This document shows, piece after piece, positions 9,389 to 19,761 of a stretch of DNA of 64,000 bases (position 1 is the first letter of the stretch; each line of letters starts with the position of its first letter). Both the position numbers and the translations under genes were made by a program. The notes below the pieces were generated by a model. That model was not told where the DNA came from and made no database searches. It saw nothing but the letters and a program-made list of their open reading frames with translations. Location: assembly GCA_021234155.1 (NCBI GenBank), contig JAJEKV010000001.1, positions 19,173,382-19,237,381 on the forward strand, written 5' to 3'. Source of the stretch: Isoetes taiwanensis. Taxonomy: Eukaryota; Streptophyta; Lycopodiopsida; Isoetales; Isoetaceae.

Positions 9389-10972
9389 TGTGACGTTCCA
9401 CATATTTATACGCATATTTAAGTATAAATACGTGACACGTCACTATGAATAATTGATGGCACATTAATTATTCATAAGCTAAGGTTAGCTATGTTAATAA
9501 TTAAATTATAAAGGTGGAAACCTAACCCAAAACCCTAATTCGAATTTAGGGCTTATCCTAATATTAAAAAGGGCTAAAATACCAAATTAGTTAATTTATG
9601 ACATGCCACCTGGCCCAAATCGATTGGACAAGGTAGGGTTTCCATTTTGGACACCCAAATTAGGGCTTTTGTGCCCCAATTCGAATTGGGAGCAATTGGG
9701 GATGGAGGAGGAGCAGCAGCAGCCAGGCGCCCTTCAGTTAGTCGAGATGGAGCAGCCCAAGACCGATTTGACGGTTAGTCAGTAGGTTACTTTGTTGATT
9801 TATAGCATAGCACCTCTCTGTGGTGTGTTCTCTCTCTGTTTTCTCTGTGGTTTACCTGTTAGACTAACCCTTGATTGATATGGTGAGTATTCTTATCTCT
9901 AGTCTCTGTACGTGCTTTGGTTGATGGTTTAGTAGTTCTTTGCTTAGTTAGCACTCCGGATATGGGGGATTACGGGGGGTAGAGACCTCTGAGCCCATGT
10001 ATTGTAGTATGCTCCTAGATAGAGCCCTGTATTATTCCCATTAGATGCGGCCTGTGCACAAGAGCCCACCGAGTCGTGGATGCTATGGAGTGACTTAGCA
10101 CCAAACAAGGGACACAGTGGTGAAGTGGGGGTGGGGTCTTGCACGAACATAAAAGGCTCCTGAGACTCCTACAGTGGACTAGGCCTAATAGCCGGCCAGT
10201 GAGCTAGGCGCGATCCAGGCCGGGTATGGGTCTGACACTCCCTGGGTGTAGTTGGTGTGACCCGCATGGGGCACCTTGCACTTTGAGTAGATTTAGGGCG
10301 ATAAGTAAGTAAGATGCGGATGCGGGTCGCTGATGCGCACGATTCTCTAGTCCACCCATGGAACCCACCGTGATCCTGGAAGGGGACGCTTCCCCGACCT
10401 GCCTCATCGGACGGGACTTCATGAACCCTGTAGTAGGCTCGAAGGGTGATACCTTGAGTCTGCGTATCCGGAAGGCTATAGTGACGCCATAGCGTGATTG
10501 GACTCATCTGCAAAGTGTGCAATGGGAGGGGCGGATGGAGTGGACAACCCTAGCCAATGTTCTATGCCGATAGCGCCGGAGTTATACCTCTGTCTGGCGA
10601 TCTCTTGAGGCCGAGCCGTCGGTCCATCCTCATCCGGAGTTCCGAAGGGGTAGAACACGGGGTTTGGGGGTGTTTTCTTAGGTTTAGGTGCATATTCTTT
10701 GTCGTTGGTACTTGGATGGATGTGCCACCCTTCGTGGTGGTTATTTATATATGATTTATGATGTGTGCTAACATGTATTCACGCTTCGCCGACGTAGGAG
10801 CCCCATTGAAGGCGTGGGCGAATGACCCTTTCGTGTCCTTCTTTCGGGCATCATATTATAGATGGCCCGAAATAGACGGAGGGCCTCGCTCATGGCGAGT
10901 TGGTCGCCATGGGAGGGAAAGTCCCGTATGTATACGTCCCGAGGGTCGATATATATGTTGGGGCGTCCGCCA
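9389..10972 (+). repeat. 5' LTR of nested element
   Basis: 1584 bp, TG...CA termini, starting TGTGACGTTCCACAT and ending GGGGCGTCCGCCA. Aligns through its whole length with 16714-18289. The copy here has a 7-bp TAATAAT-type insertion near 9510 relative to the 3' LTR. Small ORFs such as 9603-9785 are LTR sequence, repeated at 16921-17103, and not genes. Confidence 0.92.
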
Positions 10973-10973
10973 G

Positions 10974-10991
10974 TGGTATCGAGCCATGATT
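10974..10991 (+). other. Primer-binding site of nested element (initiator tRNA-Met type)
   Basis: TGGTATCGAGCCATGATT begins two bases after the LTR end. It matches the TGGTATCAGAGC primer site complementary to the 3' end of initiator tRNA-Met except for a small deletion. The outer element has the undamaged version. Confidence 0.85.
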
Positions 10992-11466
10992 TTGGTTGAC
11001 AGGAATCATAGCATCACGACAAATCTTTAACCCGTTAGTTGGTAGTTGAGTGGGAGTTTAGGCTAGTTGGACCGCTTAACTTTTTGGTCATTTAATTTTG
11101 TGTTAGGTGGATGTAATAAATTGTGAGTTTTAGGAAGTTTAGGGGCGATTTTGGAGGAAAAAAGTTGTGGCGGGGAGGACCCAAGTTTGGAAGGGCTATA
11201 ACTTTTTTATAGGTAGTTCGGATGAAGGCTTAAAACGCGGCTCCAATGGATGGGCACCTCCCAAATACCCTAAGGGGGGCACGTCTCCCGAGGCAAAACG
11301 GACAAACACGCCGAAAAAAAACAAAAAGGGGCGCCGACGTATCCGAGGGTGTTTCTTTTTGAAAATAAAACGCGTATAAGCACGTCAGCGCCCCATACGG
11401 TCCGCCGTATAAAAATACGCGTCCGTTTTTTTTTTTTAAAAAATAAGTTTTTCCTTTTTCGCCCGC

Positions 11467-11520
11467 GTTTTGAACCCGTGACCTCCCACTTCCAACCCAA
11501 CACTCTTTCCATCTTGCCAA
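11467..11520 (-). repeat. tRNA-like module (A box and B box) 1
   Basis: On the minus strand TTGGCAAGATGG (A-box-like) is followed about 32 nt later by GGGTTCAAAAC (B-box-like), the spacing of a tRNA-type internal promoter. There is no full cloverleaf. Probably a SINE head or tRNA-derived remnant. Confidence 0.4.
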
Positions 11521-11621
11521 CTATCTTTATATAATATGTATATGTTCTATTACTTTGTTATACATATCTAATATTCTGTTTTGTCCAGTTAGTAGTTCTT
11601 TGAAGAAAAAGGTGCATCATG

Positions 11622-11679
11622 GGATTGAACCCCTGACCTTCTGCACCCAAGCCAACACCTTTACCAATAAGCCAACTTC
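11622..11679 (-). repeat. tRNA-like module (A box and B box) 2
   Basis: Minus strand: GAAGTTGGCTTATTGG (A-box-like), then GGTTCAATCC (B box) about 33 nt downstream with TCAGGGG before it, resembling a T-arm. It is a diverged relative of the module 140 bp to the left. No intact acceptor stem is visible. Confidence 0.45.
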
Positions 11680-11790
11680 TTTCTTGAAGTGATAAATGCT
11701 TTTTCTAATATTTATAGTGCATCTATTCCATATCTAAATTAGAGGCATGCTTTTGGTAAACCCACATTGTGGAGGCAACAACTCCGCCGA

Positions 11791-11912
11791 AGCAAGCTCT
11801 TCCGCCATAGCCGCCGGAGCAAGCTCTTCCGCCATAGCCGCCGGAGCAAGCTCTTTCGCCATAGCCGTCGAAGCAAGCTCTTTCTCCATAGCCGCCGGAG
11901 TAAGCACTCTTC
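11791..11912. repeat. 27-bp tandem repeat, about 4.5 copies
   Basis: Units begin AGCAAGCTCT at 11791, 11818, 11845 and 11872, with a diverged fifth at 11899. The period is a multiple of three, so both strands show a 9-residue repeat (on the minus strand AMAEELAPA), but the flanking frame is short and I do not call a gene. Confidence 0.85.
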
Positions 11913-12982
11913 CTGTAGCTACGGGAGTCGACCTCTCTCTGCCATAGTCAACCGGATAACTGTTAACCATATATAAAGCTAGTATCCCCTAGGAATAAAC
12001 CGACCAAATGACACAACGTAATCTAGCAAGTCCGGCCAACTTGTTATGACAACATCAACTCATTTGGTGGGACTAATTCCGGAATTTAATTAACAACGAC
12101 AGGGCAACTTCCTAGAATAGCAGCGGGTATTATATCCTTGGATATTCTTTATGCGACGGTAATAATACCCAGTTATCGGTGTTCCTCGACCTATAACTTT
12201 AATTATTTTTCCTTTGGTAGATGCCTTGATAACACGATTTCTTCGGGCCTTGCCATGATTCAATCCATACTACATTCATATGCTTTATATTAGACCTTAT
12301 TCGACGATACATAAGTAATGTTTTATAGACATATTTATAATTAACGTTGTCTCTCTCTAGTGTCTAAACCTTGACTCATCTTATTTCCCAAAGAAAGGAT
12401 TTCTTTTCGCCCAACCAACTAGGGACTGCCATGCAGCACCCCTCTAGACCATGGGTAGCTTTAATCCTACCACGGTTCACTACTTCTTCTCAATGGTCGT
12501 GTTCTTTTTGTGGACCATTTTCCCAGACCACGGTACCAACTCTGTAATACGCAGTGAGTGCTTGTGTTAGAGCCCCCATAATAATGTCAACACTTTGTGC
12601 CGAACTTCACCATCTATATGGATGTCATTAATTATCTGTGTCACACGACTGTCAAAGTGACAGCAGTCTACCCTCTTTTGGAGTTGTTCTCCCGTACATT
12701 CCAATGCCACCCAACCATTGTTGATTACTCACCTCCTTCTAGGGTACCTAGATAAGGTCCGAGCCAAATGTTTTCAACCATTATTTTAATGCCTAGACGT
12801 CTTTAAGTCTGCAAATGAATCTACAGATTCCAGGGGATTACGTGAATATCCCAAAGGACAGTACCACCCAAAGACCTCTCAAGATAGGCCTCCTCTATTC
12901 AAAGATCTTGTGTTCAAGTCTCTGGGGGTCCGTCATATGTCCTCATGGATCATGGACGCCAATATGGCATGATGTATAAATG

Positions 12983-13010
12983 CTATCTATCTATCTATCT
13001 ATCTATCTAT
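12983..13010. repeat. (CTAT)7 microsatellite
   Basis: Seven uninterrupted CTAT units inside the nested element interior. Confidence 0.95.
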
Positions 13011-14681
13011 TTATAAAAAAAAGGTCCTTGGTGAACTCAATTCACCATGTTGTCCGAAGACAATTCAAGCCGCAAGTCTACCTTTGTATATTAGCAATGA
13101 CCACCCTTCATGTTAGATAGTAACCTTTCTATCCAGATTGCTAAATATCATGCATCAGGGTCCCTTATTTCGTCAATATGTTTTCTACGTCTATGGCCAA
13201 TTTTCAGTATCCTGGCCCTTACATCTGCTACATCGTATACAAATCATCCTTTAGTTGTGATCTATATTCAATAGAGTCACCAATCCAATTACTCCTTTAC
13301 GTATCCGTTAACCGTCTTGTGGCTTCCAAGCCGCTATTATATGGCCCTTATGTTGTAAACCTACCTATCATTGGGGGTTATGATCCAACGTTGTCCTACA
13401 TCCTCGAAATGTTAGTCATTACATTTTCTGTCATGATGTTATCTTTGTTACGGCATTCCAAATGACTTGGCATCTTCATTTAAGCCATAGTCATGGCCTA
13501 AGAGCGGGTGAGCCTTCGTAAATTACCTGGAGTCATCAAGGTGCTTGCCTTGTATTTTGTGCGCCTTTCTACATTTACCTACGTTTAATATAACCCAGGC
13601 TTGTATCAATGTTCGAGTCCTGTATATGTTAACTTGCACCCCCATGTAACCCATGGCGTCACTCTACCTCGATCGGTATGGATCATATGGGAACGCTTAG
13701 TCTTAGGTGTCTATGCAAGACACATTGAACATTTAGCGGTAACTTGTTATTCGCTACTTATCCTAGAATTGTATTATTGTACTACTCAACCCCACTACCT
13801 TAAGCTTTATTCTATTGGCCGTTGACATCTATTTCAAGTGCCAACTTTGCACATTTCGAGCGTATCTCCGGATCCTTCCTCAAGAACTTTAGGATACCCT
13901 CGTCTTTCTCTCCTTAAGGCCGCCACCTAGATTACCTCCCTAAGATGTTTATCGTATGTGTACATGGTATGTACATAATAGACATATCTCCACATCCCAC
14001 AATGCTAGAGCTCTGCTCTAACTTAGCTAAACTATAACCGTGGTAGTTCTTTCAAACAAACCTATTGCCTATGTACCTTTATAATGTGGCTGAGCCACCG
14101 ACTTTAACTGGGCGGTGGCCAACTCTATGTTGGAAATCCATATCTTTGCCTACATTTTTGATAGGATCCCTGACTACCTTAACCATCCCTTTTAGTGCCT
14201 TATGGTATTCCAGTCGTGTATATACCCTATCATACCACCCATGGGATTATGCCATAATTCTGAAGGTTTACTACCCCAGATGAGGAGTTTTTCTAAAAGC
14301 TTCTTTCGCTAAGGATCCTTTGTGTTCCATACCACCCATACTTAGTTACAATTAACCTATTGTTATTAAGTTATCGGTGGACTTCAGCTTTTGATCGCTT
14401 CAAATGCCGTCTTTGACTCCCTCATAACGAAGTCGAGGCACTAAAACCTCCTGGTCTTCTAATAGGAAAACCCAATGTTTCAATCTTTGTTAGTAACTGC
14501 CAAATGATTATCCAATTCCTTACCCTCTTAAGAGTTTCAAAGTCAGAATCTCTAACGGGTCTATGCCTCAAGGCAACGGATCCTCCACCTTCTACTGCCC
14601 GATGCACGCAATTGTTCCCATGAAAGTGGCGTAACTCTTAAGATATATGGACTACTAGTCTATATCAAGTGAGCAATAGAC

Positions 14682-14710
14682 ATAATAATAATAATAATAA
14701 TAATAATAAT
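14682..14710. repeat. (ATA)n microsatellite
   Basis: About ten ATA/TAA units in the nested element interior. Confidence 0.95.
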
Positions 14711-16700
14711 CTCACTCCTTGTAATCTACACCCCTCGTCTTGATTTTTATCGGGACTTAGAATTGCTGTGTATTGCCCTCTTCTCGGTTATCCCTAAAAG
14801 TATAATCGTCAAAGTCATCGTACTCCTTCTTTTCTTCCATCAGGGGGATGCGATATCTTATACATCTTTTTATTTCCAAAACCAAATAAATGCTCTCAGC
14901 TTATAACAATGAAGTAATTCATTGGTATCTAGAACCTTTGAGTAGCTAAGCTCTCATTATCGGTTATTCCAATACCGTTCCAACCATCCTCGGGATGTTT
15001 TTGAATGTAACATCACCGTATAGCTATTTTCACTGATTTAAACTTTTCTCATCTTCCTTAGTACGACGTATCTAAGATAGTCAACTCCAACCATTGGGAT
15101 AACTTGAATGCTTATCTCTGGTAAAGCATACCTAACCCAATATCTTCGTATATAAGCATATCCTTACGCTCATTCTTTAAACTTTGTCAAGTAATATTTC
15201 CCTTGCCTTGTACGAATATTCTAAATCCTACATCCAGGACCGCTACGTTGTTATTATATGATATAGTAACATGTGTGCACCAACCCTAAGTCTAGACTCC
15301 TATGTAACTTGCTGACATCGACATCTAGCTATATTCATACTTGCGCCCAACTTATGCCCCCAACTTGGTTATCTAGTACCATACACATGTTGTGGTTTCG
15401 ACACCACTAACCTTAATTTGCCTTCGTCCTCAAGCTCCAGTCATAACTTCCACAGGGGCAAATGCCAACCTAAGTTCCTTGTGGACATGTTTCATCTCTA
15501 GTATGTATCCTATCTTCTTTTAGTTATGTTTTATTATTAAATGGTCCTAGTACACATATACCAACGCGGAGTTACTCCTCGGAATACACACACGATACAC
15601 CATAGTCACAAAGCGGCCTTACGTGATATAGGGCGATTGCATAGCCATAGCATCACGGGGACCGATAGGGGTACCAATTATGTCGAATATATATGTCACT
15701 GTGTACACGTGCCTGTAAATATAGCGATTAATGCGTATGTGTGATAAATTTCTTAAAATAGCAATAGGATAAATAAGTAATTCAAATGTAAGGATATCGG
15801 GTCTATAAACATAACCAATGAATTAATATGTGTCCTCATCTGACTGTAATCTATGCTAAAGATAGAGAGTGTGAGTGTGGAAAGATTAAAGATAATCGAA
15901 AGGAGCGAGCTATTTATACACATAATCAAATATAATTAAAGTAGATAAGTATGTATGTCTTACACAAACTTCGGAGGGAATAACGAGACTTAGATTAGGT
16001 TATAACAAGGTTATGAATAATAAGTCATGAACAACGTCTGTCTGTACTTAATATTAAAGTATATAGGTAAGACTGTCTGATACAGTATAATATATAGTTG
16101 TATTAAAGGATAAGTATAACTGTCAAGGACCTATTAAATACTGAGGATAGGAACATACGAATTCTTAAAAACTGTAACAAAAATAGGAAAACAAAAATTT
16201 GCTACAAAATTAAAGTAGGGATGGCTGTAATGAAATGAATTACAAAGTGAAGCGGGAATATAATACACCTACACACACAAGTTAATATCCTTAGAATGAC
16301 TTTCTATTAAACAGTGCAAGGTTAATAACTTTGTATTATAATATAACAACAAATAGCAGTTCTTTATATCTATACCTATCTTTAATATATAATCAGTTAC
16401 CTGTATGTATAGAAGGAACGATTCCTAAAATAGATAGACTCTGAACTCGCCACCACGAATGAAACAGTGAGACTGTTCACTTTTGACAGTCCTAACCGAT
16501 GATCATGTCTGATCCATGCCTCTACCACTTATATCCCAAAGTTATAAATTGCACATTACAAGTCATTTCAAACTTGATCACTTTGAACATGACAACGTCT
16601 GTGTGACTTATAATCCCACGCTATCTCTTTAAGGAGGGGAGACTTTCCTTCAATGTATGATGTGTTGCCCCGCAACAATGCTGAGGACAACATCATTTTT

Positions 16701-16713
16701 AAGGTGGGGAGAA
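16701..16713 (+). other. Polypurine tract of nested element
   Basis: AAGGTGGGGAGAA immediately before the 3' LTR start TGTGACG. It differs by one base from the outer element's tract. Confidence 0.88.
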
Positions 16714-18289
16714 TGTGACGTTCCACATATTTATACGCATATTTAAGTATAAATACGTGACACGTCACTATGAATAATTGATGGCACATTAATTATTCAT
16801 AAGCTAAGGTTAGCTATGTTAAATTATAAAGGTGGAAACCTAACCCAAAACCCTAATTCGAATTTAGGGCTTATCCTAATATTAAAAAGGGCTAAAATAC
16901 CAAATTAGTTAATTTATGACATGCCACCTGGCCCAAATCGATTGGGCAAGGTAGGGTTTCCATTTTGGACACCCAAATTAGGGCTTTTGTGCCCCAATTC
17001 GAATTGGGAGCAATTGGGGATGGAGGAGGAGGAGCAGCAGCCAGGTGCCCTTCAGTTAGTCGAGATGGAGCAGCCCAAGACCGATTTGACGGTTAGTCAG
17101 TAGGTTACTTTGTTGATTTATAGCATAGCACCTCTCTGTGGTGTGTTCTCTCTCTGTTTTCTTTGTGGTTTACCTGTTAGACTAACCCTTGATTGATATG
17201 GTGAGTATTCTTATCTCTAGTCTGCATGCGTGCTTTGGTTGATGGTTTAGTAGTTCTTTGCTTAGTTAGCACTCGGGATATGGGGGATTACGGGGTAGAG
17301 ACCCTCGACCCCATGTATTGTAGTATGCTCCTAGATAGAGCCCCTGTATTATTCCCATTAGATGCGGCACGTGCACAAGAGCCCACCGAGTCGTGGATGC
17401 TATGGAGTGACTTAGCACCAAACAAGGGACACAAAGTGGTGAAGTGGGGGTGGGGTCTTGCCACGAACATAAAAGGCTCCCCGAGACTCCCTACGGTGGA
17501 CTAGGCCTAATAGCGGCCCGGTGAGCTAAGGCGCGATCCGGGTAGGGTATGGGTCTGACACTCCACAGGTGTAGTTGGTGTGACCCCATGGGGCACCTTG
17601 CACTGAGTAGATTTAGGGCGAGTAAAGTCTGCACGGATGCGGGGGTCGCTGATGCGCAGACGTATTCTCTAGTCCACCCATGGAACCACTGTGATCCTGG
17701 AAGGGGACGCTTCCCCGACCTGCCTCATCGGACGGGACTTCATGAACCCTGTAGTAGGCTCGAAGGGTGATACCTTGAGTCTGCGTATCCGGAAGGCTAT
17801 AGTGACGCCATAGCGTGATTGGACTCATGCAAAGTGTGCACAGGAGGGGCGGATGGAGTGGACAACCCTAGCCAATGTTCTATGCCAGCCAACGCCAGGT
17901 TATACCTCTGTCTGCTGATCTCTTGAGGCCGAGCCGTCAGTCCATCCTCATCGAGTGCGGACCAGGGGTAGAACCTGGGGTTTGGGGTGTTTTCTTAGGT
18001 TTAGGTGCATATTCTTTGTCGTTGGTACTTGGATGGATGTGCCACCCTTCGTGGTGGTTATTTATATATGATTTATGATGTGTGCTAACATGTATTCACG
18101 CTTCCGCGACGTAGGAGCCCCATTGAAGGCGTGGGCCGAATGACCCCTTCGTGTCCTTTTTTCGGGCATCATATTATAGATGGCCCGAAATAGACGGAGG
18201 GCCCTGCTCATGGCGAGTTGGTCGCCATGGGAGGGGAAAGTCCCCGTATGTATACGTCCGAGGGTCGTATATGTTCAGGGAGCGTCACA
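16714..18289 (+). repeat. 3' LTR of nested element
   Basis: 1576 bp, from TGTGACGTTCC to GGGAGCGTCACA, matching 9389-10972. Followed by GCGTC, the right copy of the target duplication. Confidence 0.92.
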
Positions 18290-18294
18290 GCGTC
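18290..18294. repeat. Target-site duplication (right), GCGTC
   Basis: Repeats 9384-9388 on the other side of the nested element. Confidence 0.92.
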
Positions 18295-19190
18295 TTCTTT
18301 AGCCTTCGGCGAGGAGCAGAAACATTGGGAGGTGACGGGTCTTGGCGGCGCCGTTCTTCCTCTTCTTTCCTTAACCGCTCCTTAACTGCCTCTGTTGCCT
18401 CGTTCGCCCTCTGGTCGGCTTCATCCTGCATCCTTTTCCTACGTTGCTCCTGTTCCAGCTGCTGTGCTTGGAGGGTATCTTCGCGAAGTTTGGCAGCCTC
18501 CTCAGTCAATTGTGTTGCCTGCTGTGATTTCGCCAGGAGTGCGGCCTGCTCCTTTGCTCTCTTCTCCCTGGCTATCCTAATATCTGTTCTTCTTTTAAGC
18601 TCTAGGAAGTAGCGTGGAGGGTTGGCCTGCATGTCCAGCTCGACAGCGCGTTGGAATTGATCTGTGAAGAATGGTGGGGTTCCCGCTTCCCAGATAATAC
18701 GGTTAGTTTCTTCTTCATAAGAAAAAGTGGGGAGGGTGTATGCCCCCCCATCAAAGAAGCACATCCCATTTCCCAGGTAGCGGTACCCAGAAGCGGGGTC
18801 GTCAGATGCAAGCCACTGTAGGTCCGCTTCCTGTGCCATTTGCAAGCTGTTTTGGGCCTGTGTTTGTAGGGCCTCGGCTTCCGTTTGTTCATCCCCACCC
18901 GGCGGGAAGAACCGTGTATACTTCTGCACACCATCTTCTTGTTCCACTATGGTGCAGGTCTCTTGGATAGCGTTGAGCTTAAATACAAAACGCTCATTAT
19001 AGCCAAAGAGTGGGTATGGTATTCTGACTCCTTCATAGAAACGTTTAACAAAATATTCGAGTATCTCCTCAGTTTTTGCCTCCGCTTCCGGCGATGGGTT
19101 TTGCCGTGGCAACAGTTCAGCCATTAAAAACTCTATGGGGGTTTGAGAATAACGGGGCTTGCGCTTGTACACCTGCTTGACTTCCTCCAT
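18295..19190 (-). CDS. N-terminal part of the retrotransposon-encoded histone H3 fusion protein
   Basis: ATG at 19190 (MEEVKQVYKRKPRYSQTPIE), about 550 nt downstream of the primer site. It encodes roughly 299 residues that run in frame into the H3 domain at 9388-8923 once the nested element is removed. In the present DNA the frame instead enters the inner LTR and stops at 18285. Residues ~1-190 look globular (EILEYFVKRFYEGVRIPYPL, YRYLGNGMCFFDGGAYTLP); ~195-285 are a highly charged helical or coiled-coil stretch rich in Lys, Arg, Glu and Gln (EQEQRRKRMQDEADQR); ~286-299 are Pro/Arg-rich (SPPNVSAPRRRLKKT) and lead straight into the H3 tail. No known domain is recognised in the N-terminal part. 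Confidence 0.85.
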
Positions 19191-19405
19191 GCCGAATAGA
19201 TGGGCGCTGGGCAGGCGCTTGGGGGAGAAAGGTGAAGGGCGAGGTTTGGCTATGGCGGAGGCCTCCTTCTAGTTCCGGCGGCTATGGCGGCTAGGCGGAG
19301 CTCAAAAGGGCGCTAGGTGTTTCAGAAAAATGAAAGAAAAAGTCATTTTTAAAATTTTAACCCTAAAAAACTTTTTATGAAAAAGTGGCGGACGCGTTTT
19401 TCGAG
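19191..19405 (-). other. 5' leader of outer element (part)
   Basis: Non-coding region between the histone-fusion start codon and the tandem repeat, G/C-rich near the ATG. No ORF on the element strand. Confidence 0.5.
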
Positions 19406-19581
19406 GTGGCGGGCACCCCCTACCTCGACGTTTCTACGGGCGCCAGCGGCGTCCGGGTACCCCCTGCCCACCACTTAGGGTTAGGGTTTTTTTTATGGTG
19501 GCGGGCACCCCCTACCTCGATGTCGCCACCGTCGCTACTAACACCCGGGTACCCCCTGCCCGCCACTTAGGGTTAGGGTTT
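19406..19581. repeat. Two-copy ~90-bp tandem repeat with telomere-like core
   Basis: Copies at 19406-19489 and 19497-19581: each begins GGTGGCGGGCACCCCCTACC, contains CCGGGTACCCCCTGCC and ends CCACTTAGGGTTAGGGTTT. The end includes two units of the plant telomere-type heptamer TTTAGGG (on the element strand AAACCCTAAACCCT-like, also seen in plant 5' leaders as telo-boxes). It lies in the untranslated leader of the outer retrotransposon between primer site and first ORF. Confidence 0.85.
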
Positions 19582-19740
19582 GGCACCGGGTACACGTACC
19601 ATTCTTCTACTTCAACCCCGTTAAAGCAATCATGAAGGCATCTACTACACCACCCAAAACTCATACTACTCCAAAATCTTCACTCACTAGCTAACGATTT
19701 AACGAGTTAGTATGTGGCCAGTGCAATAGTTTGGCTCCCC

Positions 19741-19760
19741 AGAACCATGCTCTGATACCA
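19741..19760 (-). other. Primer-binding site of outer element (initiator tRNA-Met)
   Basis: Minus-strand TGGTATCAGAGCATGGTTCT one base after the LTR end. This is the classic primer site for initiator tRNA-Met. Confidence 0.93.
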
Positions 19761-19761
19761 C

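Larger units (their letters stand above)
10992..16700 (+). other. Interior of nested element, no recognisable coding capacity
   Basis: About 5.7 kb in which all frames on both strands are short. I find no Gag zinc knuckle, DTG protease, RT or integrase motif. Contents that can be named: two tRNA-like modules (11467-11520, 11622-11679), a 27-bp tandem repeat (11791-11912), a (CTAT)7 microsatellite (12983-13010) and an (ATA)n run (14682-14710). The stretch from about 12000 to 15800 is pyrimidine-rich on the plus strand. Confidence 0.75.
9389..18289 (+). mobile_element. Nested LTR retrotransposon, non-coding interior (LARD-like), inserted into the histone-fusion ORF
   Basis: 8901-bp plus-strand element with LTRs at 9389-10972 and 16714-18289, primer-binding site at 10974 and polypurine tract at 16701-16713. 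GCGTC flanks both sides. LTR termini (TGTGACG ... GCGTCACA), primer site and polypurine region match those of the outer chromovirus, so the two are related. The 5.7-kb interior holds no gag, protease, RT or integrase that I can recognise in any frame, yet the two LTRs are close to identical apart from small indels. A recent insertion with no coding content suggests a non-autonomous element mobilised by a coding relative such as the outer family. Confidence 0.9.

Noticed and set aside
9603-9785. 60-aa ORF (also at 16921-17103)
   Set aside because: Lies in both LTRs of the nested element; no domain.
11791-11912. CRISPR-like direct repeats
   Set aside because: Head-to-tail 27-bp units without spacers, in a plant retrotransposon.
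13178-13465. 95-aa ORF in the nested element interior
   Set aside because: Random composition, no match to Gag, RT or any motif.
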